Shown piece after piece: positions 43,680 through 51,605 of a DNA stretch of 64,000 nucleotides. This stretch comes from Pseudomonas urmiensis (lineage in GTDB: Bacteria > Pseudomonadota > Gammaproteobacteria > Pseudomonadales > Pseudomonadaceae). The position numbers and the translations under genes are program-made. Where the stretch lies: contig NZ_JABWRE020000001.1 in assembly GCF_014268815.2 (NCBI RefSeq), forward strand, positions 4,531,001-4,595,000, written 5' to 3'. The notes below the pieces were generated by a model. That model searched no databases, was not told the origin of the DNA, and worked only from the letters and a program-made list of their open reading frames with translations. The first letter of the stretch is position 1, and each line of letters begins with the position of its first letter.

Positions 43680-44359
43680 CAGGCGTGTTCCGGGCTGTAG
43701 CTGTAACCCAGGCCACGGTGGGTCTGGATCGGTTCGGCATCGGCGGCGACCAGGCGCAGCTTGGCGCGCAGGCTCTTGATATGGCTGTCGATGGTGCGCT
43801 CGTAGCCAGAGTCGCCCGCCACACCCAAGGCATCGAGCAGTTGCTCGCGGCTGAACACCCGCTGCGGTTGTTCGAGCAGGCATTGCAGCAGGCGAAATTC
43901 GTGGCGAGTCAGCACCAGCGTCTCGCTGCGGTAGATGATCTGCATGCGCAGGGTGTCGAGCTGAAACGGGGTAGCGGCACTGGCCACTTCAGCACGCGGG
44001 GCGATGCGCTTGAGGATGGCCCGCACCCGCGCGGCCACTTCGCGTGGGCTGAACGGCTTGACCACGTAATCGTCGGCGCCGATTTCCAGGCCCAGCACCC
44101 GATCGATCTCGGCATCGCGGGCGCTGAGAAACATCACCGGGACTTCGCTGAAGCGGCGCAACTGGCGGCAGGTTTCAAAGCCACTGATGTCGGGCAGGCC
44201 AATGTCGAGAATGACCAGGTCCGCCGGTTGCAGGCGCTGGCGCTCGACCGCAGCGCTACCGAGGCTGACCCAGTCGGTGCTGTGGCCATCGGCTTGCAGG
44301 GCGTAGATCAGGGTGTCGGCGATGGCGGATTCGTCTTCGACGATGAGGATGTGGGGCAT
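43679..44359 (-). CDS. creB: Response regulator CreB
   Basis: CreB is an OmpR-family response regulator. The 226-aa product has a receiver domain with phosphoacceptor aspartate in LVILDIGLPDISG (about residue 51) and lysine in DDYVVKPFSPREV, and a winged-helix DNA-binding domain (about 130-226, ending RGLGYSYSPEHA). It begins the creB-creC unit and should activate creD through the tag at 42210-42236. A REP pair of the second type lies upstream. Confidence 0.95.
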   Translation of the reverse strand: MPHILIVEDESAIADTLIYALQADGHSTDWVSLGSAAVERQRLQPADLVILDIGLPDISGFETCRQLRRFSEVPVMFLSARDAEIDRVLGLEIGADDYVVKPFSPREVAARVRAILKRIAPRAEVASAATPFQLDTLRMQIIYRSETLVLTRHEFRLLQCLLEQPQRVFSREQLLDALGVAGDSGYERTIDSHIKSLRAKLRLVAADAEPIQTHRGLGYSYSPEHA

Positions 44360-44445
44360 GGCGTCCGGCCTTGCTGGGGCAATGCAGGACTTTTAGGGGA
44401 TTGGGGGGAATGTAGCAAGTGCGGGATTGATTTGGGGTCTGTAGC

Positions 44446-44521
44446 GGCCTCTTCGCGGGCAAGCCCGCTCCTACAGGCGCAGCGCTGTACCTGTGGGAGC
44501 GGGCTTGCCCGCGAAGAGGCC
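44446..44521. repeat. Paired REP element, second sequence type
   Basis: Inverted copies at 44446-44477 and 44490-44521 share GGCCTCTTCGCGGGCAAGCC and a CTACAGG/CCTGTGG end. The core GCGGGCAAGCCCGC lacks two G residues seen in most REPs of the window. It lies between creB and the protease gene. Confidence 0.92.
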
Positions 44522-44538
44522 AGTGCAGAGGACATCAA

Positions 44539-45045
44539 TCAGCAGTCAGGCTTGCCTGCGGTGAACCTGCGCGCCGGGTTCACTGCTGCCTTGAACTCAC
44601 GCAATGCCTTGGCGCCGATCAGCAGCGGGTAGTTGAAGCTGCTGCGGTCGGTCAGGTTGACCTCGACCGTGCGTTTCACATCGCCAAGGCACAGCTCCAG
44701 GTCGACCACCGGCCGGCGCGCCGCCTCAGCCGTTTCGCCCTCTTCATCGTCTTCATCGGCGCGGGTCTTGATCTTGCTGATCCGCGCGATCTTGTGTTCA
44801 TAGACCTTGCCGTCGGCATCTTTGGTGGCCAGGCGAAAACGTACCCAGTCCTCGCCATCACGGGTGAAGCGCTCGATATCCTTGGCCGACAGCGACGCGG
44901 TCAACGCGCCGGTATCCATCTTGGCCTTGAGCGTTTCGCCGCCAATTTCCGGCAAGGTGATGTACTCGTAGCGACCATACAGGGTCGGCTCGGCCGCCAT
45001 GACCGGCAGGGCGAGCAGCGATAACAGGGCAAGCAATGGTTTCAC
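44539..45045 (-). CDS. Exported retropepsin-like (RimK-associated type) protease
   Basis: The 168-aa product has a signal peptide (residues 1-17, ending PVMAAEP) and a retropepsin-like fold with the DTGALTAS motif around residue 44. This family is called ATP-dependent zinc protease, although the active-site motif is aspartic-protease-like. Neighbouring ATP-grasp RimK genes, common for cytosolic relatives, are absent; the signal peptide suggests a periplasmic role. It is divergent from the acyltransferase gene across a 181-bp gap. Confidence 0.85.
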   Translation of the reverse strand: MKPLLALLSLLALPVMAAEPTLYGRYEYITLPEIGGETLKAKMDTGALTASLSAKDIERFTRDGEDWVRFRLATKDADGKVYEHKIARISKIKTRADEDDEEGETAEAARRPVVDLELCLGDVKRTVEVNLTDRSSFNYPLLIGAKALREFKAAVNPARRFTAGKPDC

Positions 45046-45226
45046 AGGCTAGCTTCCTTGAGACGAGACAGTGCTTAGACTGCACAATCGCGAGAGGTTC
45101 GTCGCCAAAGCTTATCCAACATAATGTGAAACATTTGTCCCATCCGTTGGGCATTGGACATTTGGCGTAGGACTTTGCCGCACTTATCATTGCCAACCGC
45201 TTATTTCCCACAACAAGAGTCTTTTT

Positions 45227-46114
45227 ATGCGTCGCCTGCTGACCGGCATCCTCACCACCTTCCTGCTGCTGCTCAATACGGTGGTGATGATCTGCCCGCT
45301 GATGGTCTTTGCCCTGCTCAAACTGGTCCTGCCAGGCCGGGGCCGTGACTATGCCTCTGCGGCGGTGATGTGGATCGCCGAATCCTGGTCGGAAATCGAC
45401 AAGCTCATCTTCGCCCTGTGCATCCCCACCCAGTGGGATATCCGCGGCGTCGACAAACTGCGTCAGGACACCTCCTACCTGTGTGTGAGCAACCACCAGA
45501 CCTGGGTCGATATCCCCGCTTTGATCGAGAGCCTCAATCGGCGGGTGCCGTTCTTCAAGTTCTTCCTCAAGAAGGAGCTGATCTGGGTGCCGCTGCTGGG
45601 CTTGGCCTGGTGGGGGCTGGATTACCCGTTCATGAAGCGTTACAGCAAGGCGTTTTTGGAGAAACATCCAGAGCTCAAGGGCAAGGACCTGGAAATCACC
45701 AAGGCTGCCTGCGAGCTGTTCAAGCGCCAGCCGGTGACCGTGGTCAATTACCTGGAAGGCACCCGCTTCAGCGAGGCCAAGCGCTTGGAGCAGCAGTCTC
45801 CGTACAAGTACCTGCTCAAGCCCAAGGCCGGTGGTGTGGCGTTCGTTTTGGCGGCATTGGGTGAGCAGCTCGATGCGTTGCTGGATGTCACCATCGTTTA
45901 TCCAGGCGATAAAGCGCCGGGCTTCTGGGATTTGCTCAATGGCAGCATTAGTCGGGTGATTATCGACATTCGCGTGCGTGAGTTGGACCCGGCGTTGAGT
46001 GAAGGGGATTACGAGAATGATCCGGCGTTCCGCCAGTCTGTGCAGGCTTGGGTGAATCAGCTGTGGGTCGAGAAAGATCAGCGGATCGAGCAGCTGCGCG
46101 CTGAAATGCGCTGA
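45227..46114 (+). CDS. 1-acyl-glycerol-3-phosphate acyltransferase family protein, YihG-like
   Basis: The 295-aa product has a membrane anchor (residues about 5-33) and PlsC-family motifs NHQTWVD (about 93, acyl transfer) and EGTRFSEAKR (about 175, phosphate binding). The size and the start MRRLLTGILTTFLLLLNTVV are close to YihG-type acyltransferases that tune membrane phospholipid acyl composition. It stands alone, between a divergent protease gene and a permease gene. A REP pair follows. The preferred acyl donor is unknown. Confidence 0.88.
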   Translation: MRRLLTGILTTFLLLLNTVVMICPLMVFALLKLVLPGRGRDYASAAVMWIAESWSEIDKLIFALCIPTQWDIRGVDKLRQDTSYLCVSNHQTWVDIPALIESLNRRVPFFKFFLKKELIWVPLLGLAWWGLDYPFMKRYSKAFLEKHPELKGKDLEITKAACELFKRQPVTVVNYLEGTRFSEAKRLEQQSPYKYLLKPKAGGVAFVLAALGEQLDALLDVTIVYPGDKAPGFWDLLNGSISRVIIDIRVRELDPALSEGDYENDPAFRQSVQAWVNQLWVEKDQRIEQLRAEMR

Positions 46115-46130
46115 GATATTCAGTGGCTGT

Positions 46131-46220
46131 TCCGGCCTCTTCGCGGGCAAGCCCGCTCCCACAGGGTTGGTCAGCGCTGCAAAAACCTGTGGGAGCGGGC
46201 TTGCCCGCGAAGAGGCCGGA
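46131..46220. repeat. Paired REP element, second sequence type
   Basis: Copies at 46131-46165 and 46186-46220 are perfect inverted repeats over 35 bases (TCCGGCCTCTTCGCGGGCAA...), with the GCGGGCAAGCCCGC core of the second type. It separates the acyltransferase and permease genes. Confidence 0.93.
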
Positions 46221-46289
46221 ACCTTCAGCAGCGAAGGTCGATTAAAACCCACGCTTATAATTGAGATAAGGAACTCTTTGTTTGTCATC

Positions 46290-46305
46290 ATCCATCTAGA
46301 TGGAT
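46290..46305. promoter_or_regulatory. 16-bp perfect palindrome before the permease gene
   Basis: ATCCATCTAGATGGAT lies 45 bp before the permease ATG in a locally AT-rich stretch. The position between -10 and start suits an operator for a dimeric regulator. No regulator gene is next to it. Confidence 0.55.
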
Positions 46306-46349
46306 AAAAATCGATCAACAAACAACTACAAAAACGCCGGGATCGATTG

Positions 46350-47714
46350 ATGGCAAACCAACCTTGCTCTGCTGCCGAGGCAGCCCCCGCTCAACTGCGC
46401 CGCGTCCTGGGCCTACCCGCGCTGGTGTTCTTCGGCCTGGTGTACATGGTCCCGCTGACCATCTTCACCACCTACGGCATCGTCACCGAAATCACCGGTG
46501 GCCGTACGGCCGGCGCCTACCTGGTAACCCTGCTGGCGATGTTGTTCACCGCCACCTCCTATAGCTTCATGGTCAAGCGCTATCCGGTCGCAGGTTCGGC
46601 GTATTCCTACACCAATATGGCCTTTGGGCCCAATATCGGCTTTCTTGCCGGCTGGTCGCTGCTGCTCGATTACCTGTTCATTCCGATGATCAACTACCTG
46701 TTGATCGGGCTGTTCCTAAATATCGCCTTCCCGGCCATTCCGGCATGGACCATTGTCCTGGCGTCGATCGCTCTGGTGACGGTGCTGAACGTGATCGGTA
46801 TCCACTCGGTAGCCAAGGCCAGCAACCTGATCGTTGGCGCGCAGATCGTGTTCATCGGGGTGTTTGTCGCCTTGTCGTGGCAGACCTTGGGCAACGGCCA
46901 GTCGGTCGACTTCCTCTCGCCCCTGCTGGGCGATGGTTCGGCACCCGGCTTTGGCCACCTGATGGCCGGCGCTGCGGTGCTGTGCCTGTCGTTCCTGGGC
47001 TTCGACGCGGTGTCGACCCTGGCCGAAGAAAGCCGCGACGCACGCCGCGACGTACCTCGGGCGATCATCCTCACCACCCTCGGCGCCGGCCTGCTGTTCA
47101 CCCTGCTGGCCTACATCAGCCAGCTGGTGCTGCCCGGCAGCACCTTTGCCAATGCCGATGCGGCGGCCAATGAAGTGATGCTCAAGGCCGGTGGGCAGTT
47201 CCTGGCCAACTTCTTCACGGCCGCCTACGTGGCCGGCAGCCTGGGTTCGGCGCTGGCCTCCCAAGCGGCCGTGTCGCGGATTCTCTACACCATGGGTCGC
47301 GACAGGATGCTGCCGCAGCGTAGCTTCGGTCGGCTGTCGCCACGCTTCGGCACCCCAGTGTTCGCCACCCTGGTGGTCTCGGCGTTCTCGCTGCTGGCAC
47401 TGGTGATCAACCTGGGCACCCTCGCCTCGCTGATCAGCTTTGGCGCCCTGGTCGCGTTCTCGGCGGTCAACCTTGCTGTGGTGCGCACCCACTTGCTGAT
47501 GGATAGCAGCCAACGCAATTTGCTTGGGCTGCTGCGCTATGGCGTGGTACCGCTGGTCGGCCTGGGCCTGACCTTGTGGCTGTGGACCAGTCTCTCGGCG
47601 CTGACCCTGGTGATCGGCCTGAGCTGGTTTGCCCTGGGCCTGGCCTACCTGGGCGTGCTCACGGCCGGCTTCCGCCGCCCGGTGCGCCTGGTGGACTTCT
47701 CCGAAGCCGGTTGA
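46350..47714 (+). CDS. APC-superfamily amino acid/polyamine permease
   Basis: The 454-aa inner-membrane protein has about 12 hydrophobic helices. APC-type features include VFFGLVYMVPLTIFTTYG (helix 1), the glycine-rich substrate region, and SFLGFDAVSTLAEESRDARR (helix 6 and loop), as in PuuP-like amino-acid/polyamine importers. The ATG at 46350 is preferred over a TTG one codon earlier. Upstream is a perfect 16-bp palindrome at 46290-46305. It stands alone, so substrate cannot be inferred from neighbours. Confidence 0.88.
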   Translation: MANQPCSAAEAAPAQLRRVLGLPALVFFGLVYMVPLTIFTTYGIVTEITGGRTAGAYLVTLLAMLFTATSYSFMVKRYPVAGSAYSYTNMAFGPNIGFLAGWSLLLDYLFIPMINYLLIGLFLNIAFPAIPAWTIVLASIALVTVLNVIGIHSVAKASNLIVGAQIVFIGVFVALSWQTLGNGQSVDFLSPLLGDGSAPGFGHLMAGAAVLCLSFLGFDAVSTLAEESRDARRDVPRAIILTTLGAGLLFTLLAYISQLVLPGSTFANADAAANEVMLKAGGQFLANFFTAAYVAGSLGSALASQAAVSRILYTMGRDRMLPQRSFGRLSPRFGTPVFATLVVSAFSLLALVINLGTLASLISFGALVAFSAVNLAVVRTHLLMDSSQRNLLGLLRYGVVPLVGLGLTLWLWTSLSALTLVIGLSWFALGLAYLGVLTAGFRRPVRLVDFSEAG

Positions 47715-47726
47715 GTCTGCGATTCC

Positions 47727-47754
47727 TCTGAGCGGGCAAGCCCGCTCCTACAGG
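47727..47754. repeat. Single REP element, second sequence type
   Basis: One copy with core GCGGGCAAGCCCGCTCCTACAG, without an obvious inverted partner, between the convergent permease and DUF2780 genes. Confidence 0.8.
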
Positions 47755-47773
47755 GGCCGGTGTAATCCAAGGG

Positions 47774-48349
47774 TTACACCGATGGGGTGACGGGCGCAGC
47801 CGGAGCGCCCCACAGGCTGCCCAGATTCTGCAGCAACGACCCTGCCAAACCTTGTTGACCCAGGTACTGCAGGATCAGCGGAGCGAACTGGCCGATCATT
47901 CCGGTATCCATGCCCAGCGCCTTGAAGGCGCTGTCCAGGTCGTTGCGATCCTCGACGTTGTTGCCCAAGGCGTTGCTCAGGGCAGACGACTTCTCGCTGT
48001 TGTTGCCCAGCAACTCACCCAGGCCGCTCAGGCCACCCAGCGCATTGGCGCCAGCCAGCAGGTCCAATCCCGGCACAGCCTTGGTCAACTGACCGTAGTC
48101 GTCGGTGCTCAGGTTGTTGCGCGCCAGCCCAAGCATGGCCCCTGCCCCGCCCACCGCTTGTTCGGGGGTGATGTTCAGCTGGCTGCCCAAGGTGTTGAGC
48201 AGATTGGCCGACTCGGCTGGCGCCTGCACTTTGCCCTGCTGGTTTTGAGTGTGCACGGACGACACGGCGTTGGCGGCATCGCTGAGGTTGAAGGCGAACA
48301 CCGGGCTTGCGGCCAGGGTCATCAGGGTTGCCAGGGTGAGAGCTTTCAT
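47774..48349 (-). CDS. Exported DUF2780 (VcgC/VcgE-like) protein
   Basis: The 191-aa product has a signal peptide (residues 1-19, ending SPVFAFN) and a DUF2780-type region of short helices rich in Gly, Leu and Asn (e.g. LGSQLNITPEQAVGGAGAML and NALGGLSGLGELLG). Function of this periplasmic or surface family is unknown. It lies downstream of fdhA in the same orientation, but a strong terminator separates them, so it probably has its own promoter. Confidence 0.82.
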   Translation of the reverse strand: MKALTLATLMTLAASPVFAFNLSDAANAVSSVHTQNQQGKVQAPAESANLLNTLGSQLNITPEQAVGGAGAMLGLARNNLSTDDYGQLTKAVPGLDLLAGANALGGLSGLGELLGNNSEKSSALSNALGNNVEDRNDLDSAFKALGMDTGMIGQFAPLILQYLGQQGLAGSLLQNLGSLWGAPAAPVTPSV

Positions 48350-48450
48350 CGCAATGGACCTCGTCGGCCGGGATGGCCGGGGAAACGAGGCATTCGACTG
48401 GGGGTTCGCAGGTTTGTTCCGGGCCGCATGTCGGTGCTGGCTTGCCGATG

Positions 48451-48476
48451 AAAAAGCCCCTCACGGGGAGGGGCTT
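48451..48476 (-). terminator. Rho-independent terminator of fdhA
   Basis: On the minus strand, AAGCCCCTC (48476-48468) pairs with GAGGGGCTT (48462-48454) around a 5-nt loop, followed by a T-run (complement of AAAAA at 48451-48455). It begins 12 nt after the fdhA stop. Confidence 0.93.
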
Positions 48477-48488
48477 GGCTCAGGGTTT

Positions 48489-49688
48489 TCAGGCAGCGCT
48501 GAAGATCTTGTGCGGATCGATGACAAACTTCTTCGGCACACCGGCATCGAACTCGCCGTAGCCTTCCGGCGCTTGATCCAGGCTGATCACCTGCACGCCG
48601 ACCACTTCGGCGATATTGATCCGGTCCCACATGATCGCCTGCATCAAGGCGCGGTTGTACTTCATCACTGGAGTCTGGCCAGTGTGGAAGCTGTGCGACT
48701 TGGCCCAGCCCAGGCCGAAGCGAATGCTCAGCGCGCCGATCTTGGCGGCGGCGTCCGAGGCGCCTGGGTCCTCGGTGACATACAGGCCCGGGATGCCGAT
48801 CTTGCCGGCGACGCGAGTGACTTGCATCAGCGAGTTGAGCACAGTGGCCGGGGCCTCGTGCTTGGCGCCTTCATGGCCATGGCCACGGGCCTCGAAGCCT
48901 ACCGCGTCAACGGCGCAATCCACTTCCGGCTCGCCGAGGATATCGACGATCTGCTCATGCAGCGGGGTGTCCTTGGACAGGTCGACCACTTCGAAGCCCT
49001 GCGCCTTGGCATGGGCCAGACGGGCGGGATTGAGGTCACCGACAATGACTACCGCCGCACCAAGCAGGCGCGCCGACGCAGCTGCAGCCAGGCCGACCGG
49101 GCCGGCACCGGCGACGTAGACGGTGCTGCCTGGGCCGACGCCCGCAGTTACAGCGCCGTGGTAGCCGGTTGGCAGGATGTCGGAGAGACAGGTCAGGTCA
49201 CGGATCTTTTCCATGGCCTTGTCGCGATTAGGCAGCTTCAGCAGGTTGAAGTCGGCGTACGGCACCAGCACGTATTCGGCTTGGCCACCGGTCCAGTCGC
49301 CCATGTCGACGTAACCATAAGCGCCACCGGCGCGGGCTGGGTTGACGGTCAGGCAGACGCCGGTGTGCATCTCTTTGCACGAGCGGCAGCGGCCGCAGGC
49401 GACGTTGAACGGCACGGAGACCAAGTCGCCGATTTGCAGGTTCTCGACGTCACGACCTTTCTCGATGACTTCGCCGGTGATCTCGTGGCCCAGCACCAGG
49501 CCGACCTGGGCGGTGGTACGACCACGCACCATGTGCTGGTCGGAGCCGCAGATGTTGGTGGAAACCACCTTGAGGATCACCCCGTGCTCGATCTTCTTGC
49601 CGCGTGGGTCCTGCATTTTGGGGTAGTCGATATTGCGCACCTCGACCTTGCCGGCGCCGAGATATACCACTCCACGATTACCAGACAT
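48489..49688 (-). CDS. fdhA: Glutathione-independent formaldehyde dehydrogenase
   Basis: FdhA oxidises formaldehyde to formate with tightly bound NAD; the P. putida enzyme is the type example. The 399-aa zinc-dependent MDR protein has catalytic-zinc cysteine in NICGSDQHMVRGR (about residue 47), structural-zinc cysteines ACGRCRSCKEMHTGVC (about 97-112) and the Rossmann motif VAGAGPVGLAAA (about 178-190). It is downstream of purU in the same orientation, after a 279-bp gap holding a REP pair. It would remove formaldehyde from sarcosine oxidation. Confidence 0.97.
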   Translation of the reverse strand: MSGNRGVVYLGAGKVEVRNIDYPKMQDPRGKKIEHGVILKVVSTNICGSDQHMVRGRTTAQVGLVLGHEITGEVIEKGRDVENLQIGDLVSVPFNVACGRCRSCKEMHTGVCLTVNPARAGGAYGYVDMGDWTGGQAEYVLVPYADFNLLKLPNRDKAMEKIRDLTCLSDILPTGYHGAVTAGVGPGSTVYVAGAGPVGLAAAASARLLGAAVVIVGDLNPARLAHAKAQGFEVVDLSKDTPLHEQIVDILGEPEVDCAVDAVGFEARGHGHEGAKHEAPATVLNSLMQVTRVAGKIGIPGLYVTEDPGASDAAAKIGALSIRFGLGWAKSHSFHTGQTPVMKYNRALMQAIMWDRINIAEVVGVQVISLDQAPEGYGEFDAGVPKKFVIDPHKIFSAA

Positions 49689-49882
49689 GCTCTTACCTCG
49701 CTTGAATTGTACTTATGCAGCGTTGGTTGAAGCGCCGCCTTCCATGGGCGGCATGTGTTACTGGAATGAGGGAATTGTGGGCTTGTGGCGGGGGGATGCC
49801 GTGACTGGAAACGACAGTGGCTTGTCAGGAGGCGTCAGCCAGCCTGGGTTGCAGAAAGCGATTTTTGTGCTGTAGCCACCAA

Positions 49883-49963
49883 CGCAATCGCGGGGCAAGC
49901 CCGCTCCCACGCTATCGGAGTCGTACTCAGGGTGCGTGGGAGCGGGCTTGCCCCGCGATTGCG
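49883..49963. repeat. Paired REP element between fdhA and purU
   Basis: Inverted copies at 49883-49911 and 49935-49963 match over 29 bases (CGCAATCGCGGGGCAAGCCC...). The rest of the 279-bp gap (49689-49967) shows no gene and should contain the fdhA promoter. Confidence 0.93.
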
Positions 49964-49967
49964 TAAA

Positions 49968-50825
49968 TCAAAGCACTACGGTGCGATTGGCGTTCAAGAA
50001 CACCCGGCGCTCGATGTGGTAACCCACTGCCCGCGCCAAGGTCAGGCACTCGATATCGCGCCCCTTGGCAATCAGGTCCTCAGGATAGTGGCTATGATCG
50101 ACCACCTCGACGCCCTGGGCAATGATCGGCCCTTCATCGAGGTCGTTGTTGATGTAGTGCGCGGTGGCACCGACCATCTTCACGCCCTTGTTGTACGCCT
50201 GGTGATAAGGCTTGGCACCTTTGAACCCTGGTAGCAACGAGTGGTGGATGTTGATCGCCCAGCCATCCAGTCGGCGGCACAGCTCAGGCGACAGCACCTG
50301 CATGTAGCGGGCAAGAATCACCAGCTCTGCGCCACTGTCCTCGATCACCTGCAGCACCTTGCGCTCTTGCGCCGGCTTGTCCTTGGGGTCGAGGGCGAAG
50401 TGGTAATAGGGGATCTTGTGCCAATGGGCCAAGGGTTCCAGGTCTGGGTGGTTGGAGATCACCGCGACCACGTCCATGCCCAGTTGACCGATGCGCTGGC
50501 GATACAGCAGGTCGTTCAGGCAATGGTCGGCCTTGGACACCATGATCACCACCTTGGGGCGGTGATTGGGGGCGGTCAGCTCGAAGGTCATGCCGAACTT
50601 TTCGCTGCGTTCGGCAAGACCGGCCCTGAAGCCGACTTCGTCGAAGTCATCCGGCTGGCGGAATTCGACGCGAATGAAGAAGCGCCCCGACAGCCGGTCA
50701 TCGAAGGAGTGGTGCTCGGTGACATAGCAGCGCTGCTCGTAGAGAAAACGCGTAACCACATCGACAGTGCCGAGCATGCTCGGGCAGTCGGCGGTGAGAA
50801 TCCAGGTATCCGGTGCCCGACTCAT
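49968..50825 (-). CDS. purU: Formyltetrahydrofolate deformylase
   Basis: PurU hydrolyses 10-formyl-THF to formate and THF, balancing one-carbon pools. The 285-aa product has an N-terminal ACT domain (residues about 8-85) and a formyl-transferase-fold catalytic domain (about 90-285) with NIHHSLLPGFKGAKPY (about 207) and the catalytic-type aspartate in INNDLDEGPIIAQ. It begins 10 nt after the soxG stop, so it is transcribed as part of the sox block. P. putida has several purU copies; this one belongs to sarcosine breakdown. Confidence 0.96.
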   Translation of the reverse strand: MSRAPDTWILTADCPSMLGTVDVVTRFLYEQRCYVTEHHSFDDRLSGRFFIRVEFRQPDDFDEVGFRAGLAERSEKFGMTFELTAPNHRPKVVIMVSKADHCLNDLLYRQRIGQLGMDVVAVISNHPDLEPLAHWHKIPYYHFALDPKDKPAQERKVLQVIEDSGAELVILARYMQVLSPELCRRLDGWAINIHHSLLPGFKGAKPYHQAYNKGVKMVGATAHYINNDLDEGPIIAQGVEVVDHSHYPEDLIAKGRDIECLTLARAVGYHIERRVFLNANRTVVL

Positions 50826-50835
50826 GCTGCTCTCC

Positions 50836-51468
50836 TTAGGCTTCGATGCTCAGGCCGTATTCGGCCGAAGCGTCCTGCAGCCACAGCCACCAGTAATCGG
50901 CAAAGCTGCGGCGAATCACCAGCTCCCAGGTGTCTTCGGCGGTACGGCGGATCACCAGTTGCGACTTGGCGAACACCGTGCCCACGGCCTTGCCGACCGG
51001 GAAGTTGTTGGGATGCACATCATAGCTGGTGGATTTCATCAGCACGTCGCGCACGTTCGGCCCGCGCAGCTCCAGCAGGCTTTGCCCACCGCTGACGTTG
51101 ACCACCTGGATGTGCTGGCCTTCAAGGGCCTCGCGCAGTTTCTGCTCGACGGCCAACTCCTGGCCGCCCGGCACGATCAGCAGCCACTCATCGGGGCCGA
51201 CCCACTGCAGCGAGCTGTCAGCGTTGGCGACCACGGTCAGTGCCACCGGCAGTTCCAGGCCCAGGGCCTTGTGCACGCCTGCGGCGAATTCCGGGTTGTG
51301 GCCATCGCCGCGCAGGGTCAGGTGACCGAGGAATTTCTTCTCTCGCAGGGTCACACCTGCGTTCTTGCGACCCTTGCCGACCAGGCTGGCCAGGTCTGCG
51401 TGGTGCAACGGCGACTGGGCCTTGGCCTCAGCGCCGGGGTTTTGCTGGAAGACGTTGATAGCGCTCAT
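50836..51468 (-). CDS. soxG: Sarcosine oxidase gamma subunit
   Basis: SoxG is the small structural subunit of heterotetrameric sarcosine oxidase. The 210-aa product has the YgfZ/GcvT-like fold pattern with NADSSLQWVGPDEWLL (about residue 87) and ELRGPNVRDVLMKST (about 137), and is normal length. It lies 137 nt downstream of soxA with a REP pair between, which may make its mRNA level differ from the other subunits. purU follows after 10 nt. Confidence 0.95.
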   Translation of the reverse strand: MSAINVFQQNPGAEAKAQSPLHHADLASLVGKGRKNAGVTLREKKFLGHLTLRGDGHNPEFAAGVHKALGLELPVALTVVANADSSLQWVGPDEWLLIVPGGQELAVEQKLREALEGQHIQVVNVSGGQSLLELRGPNVRDVLMKSTSYDVHPNNFPVGKAVGTVFAKSQLVIRRTAEDTWELVIRRSFADYWWLWLQDASAEYGLSIEA

Positions 51469-51511
51469 TTGTTACCTGCCTTGAATTCTTGTGATCGATG
51501 CGATGCACGCT

Positions 51512-51586
51512 ACGTGGGAGCGGGCTTGCCCCGCGATGGCGGCGCTGTGTCCGCCATCGCTATCGCGGGGCAAGCCCGCTCCCACG
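51512..51586. repeat. Paired REP element inside the sox operon
   Basis: Inverted copies at about 51513-51539 and 51561-51586 sit in the soxA-soxG gap, with all flanking genes in the same direction. This places a stable hairpin within a transcript. Confidence 0.93.
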
Positions 51587-51605
51587 CATTCAACATCCGC
51601 CGGCC

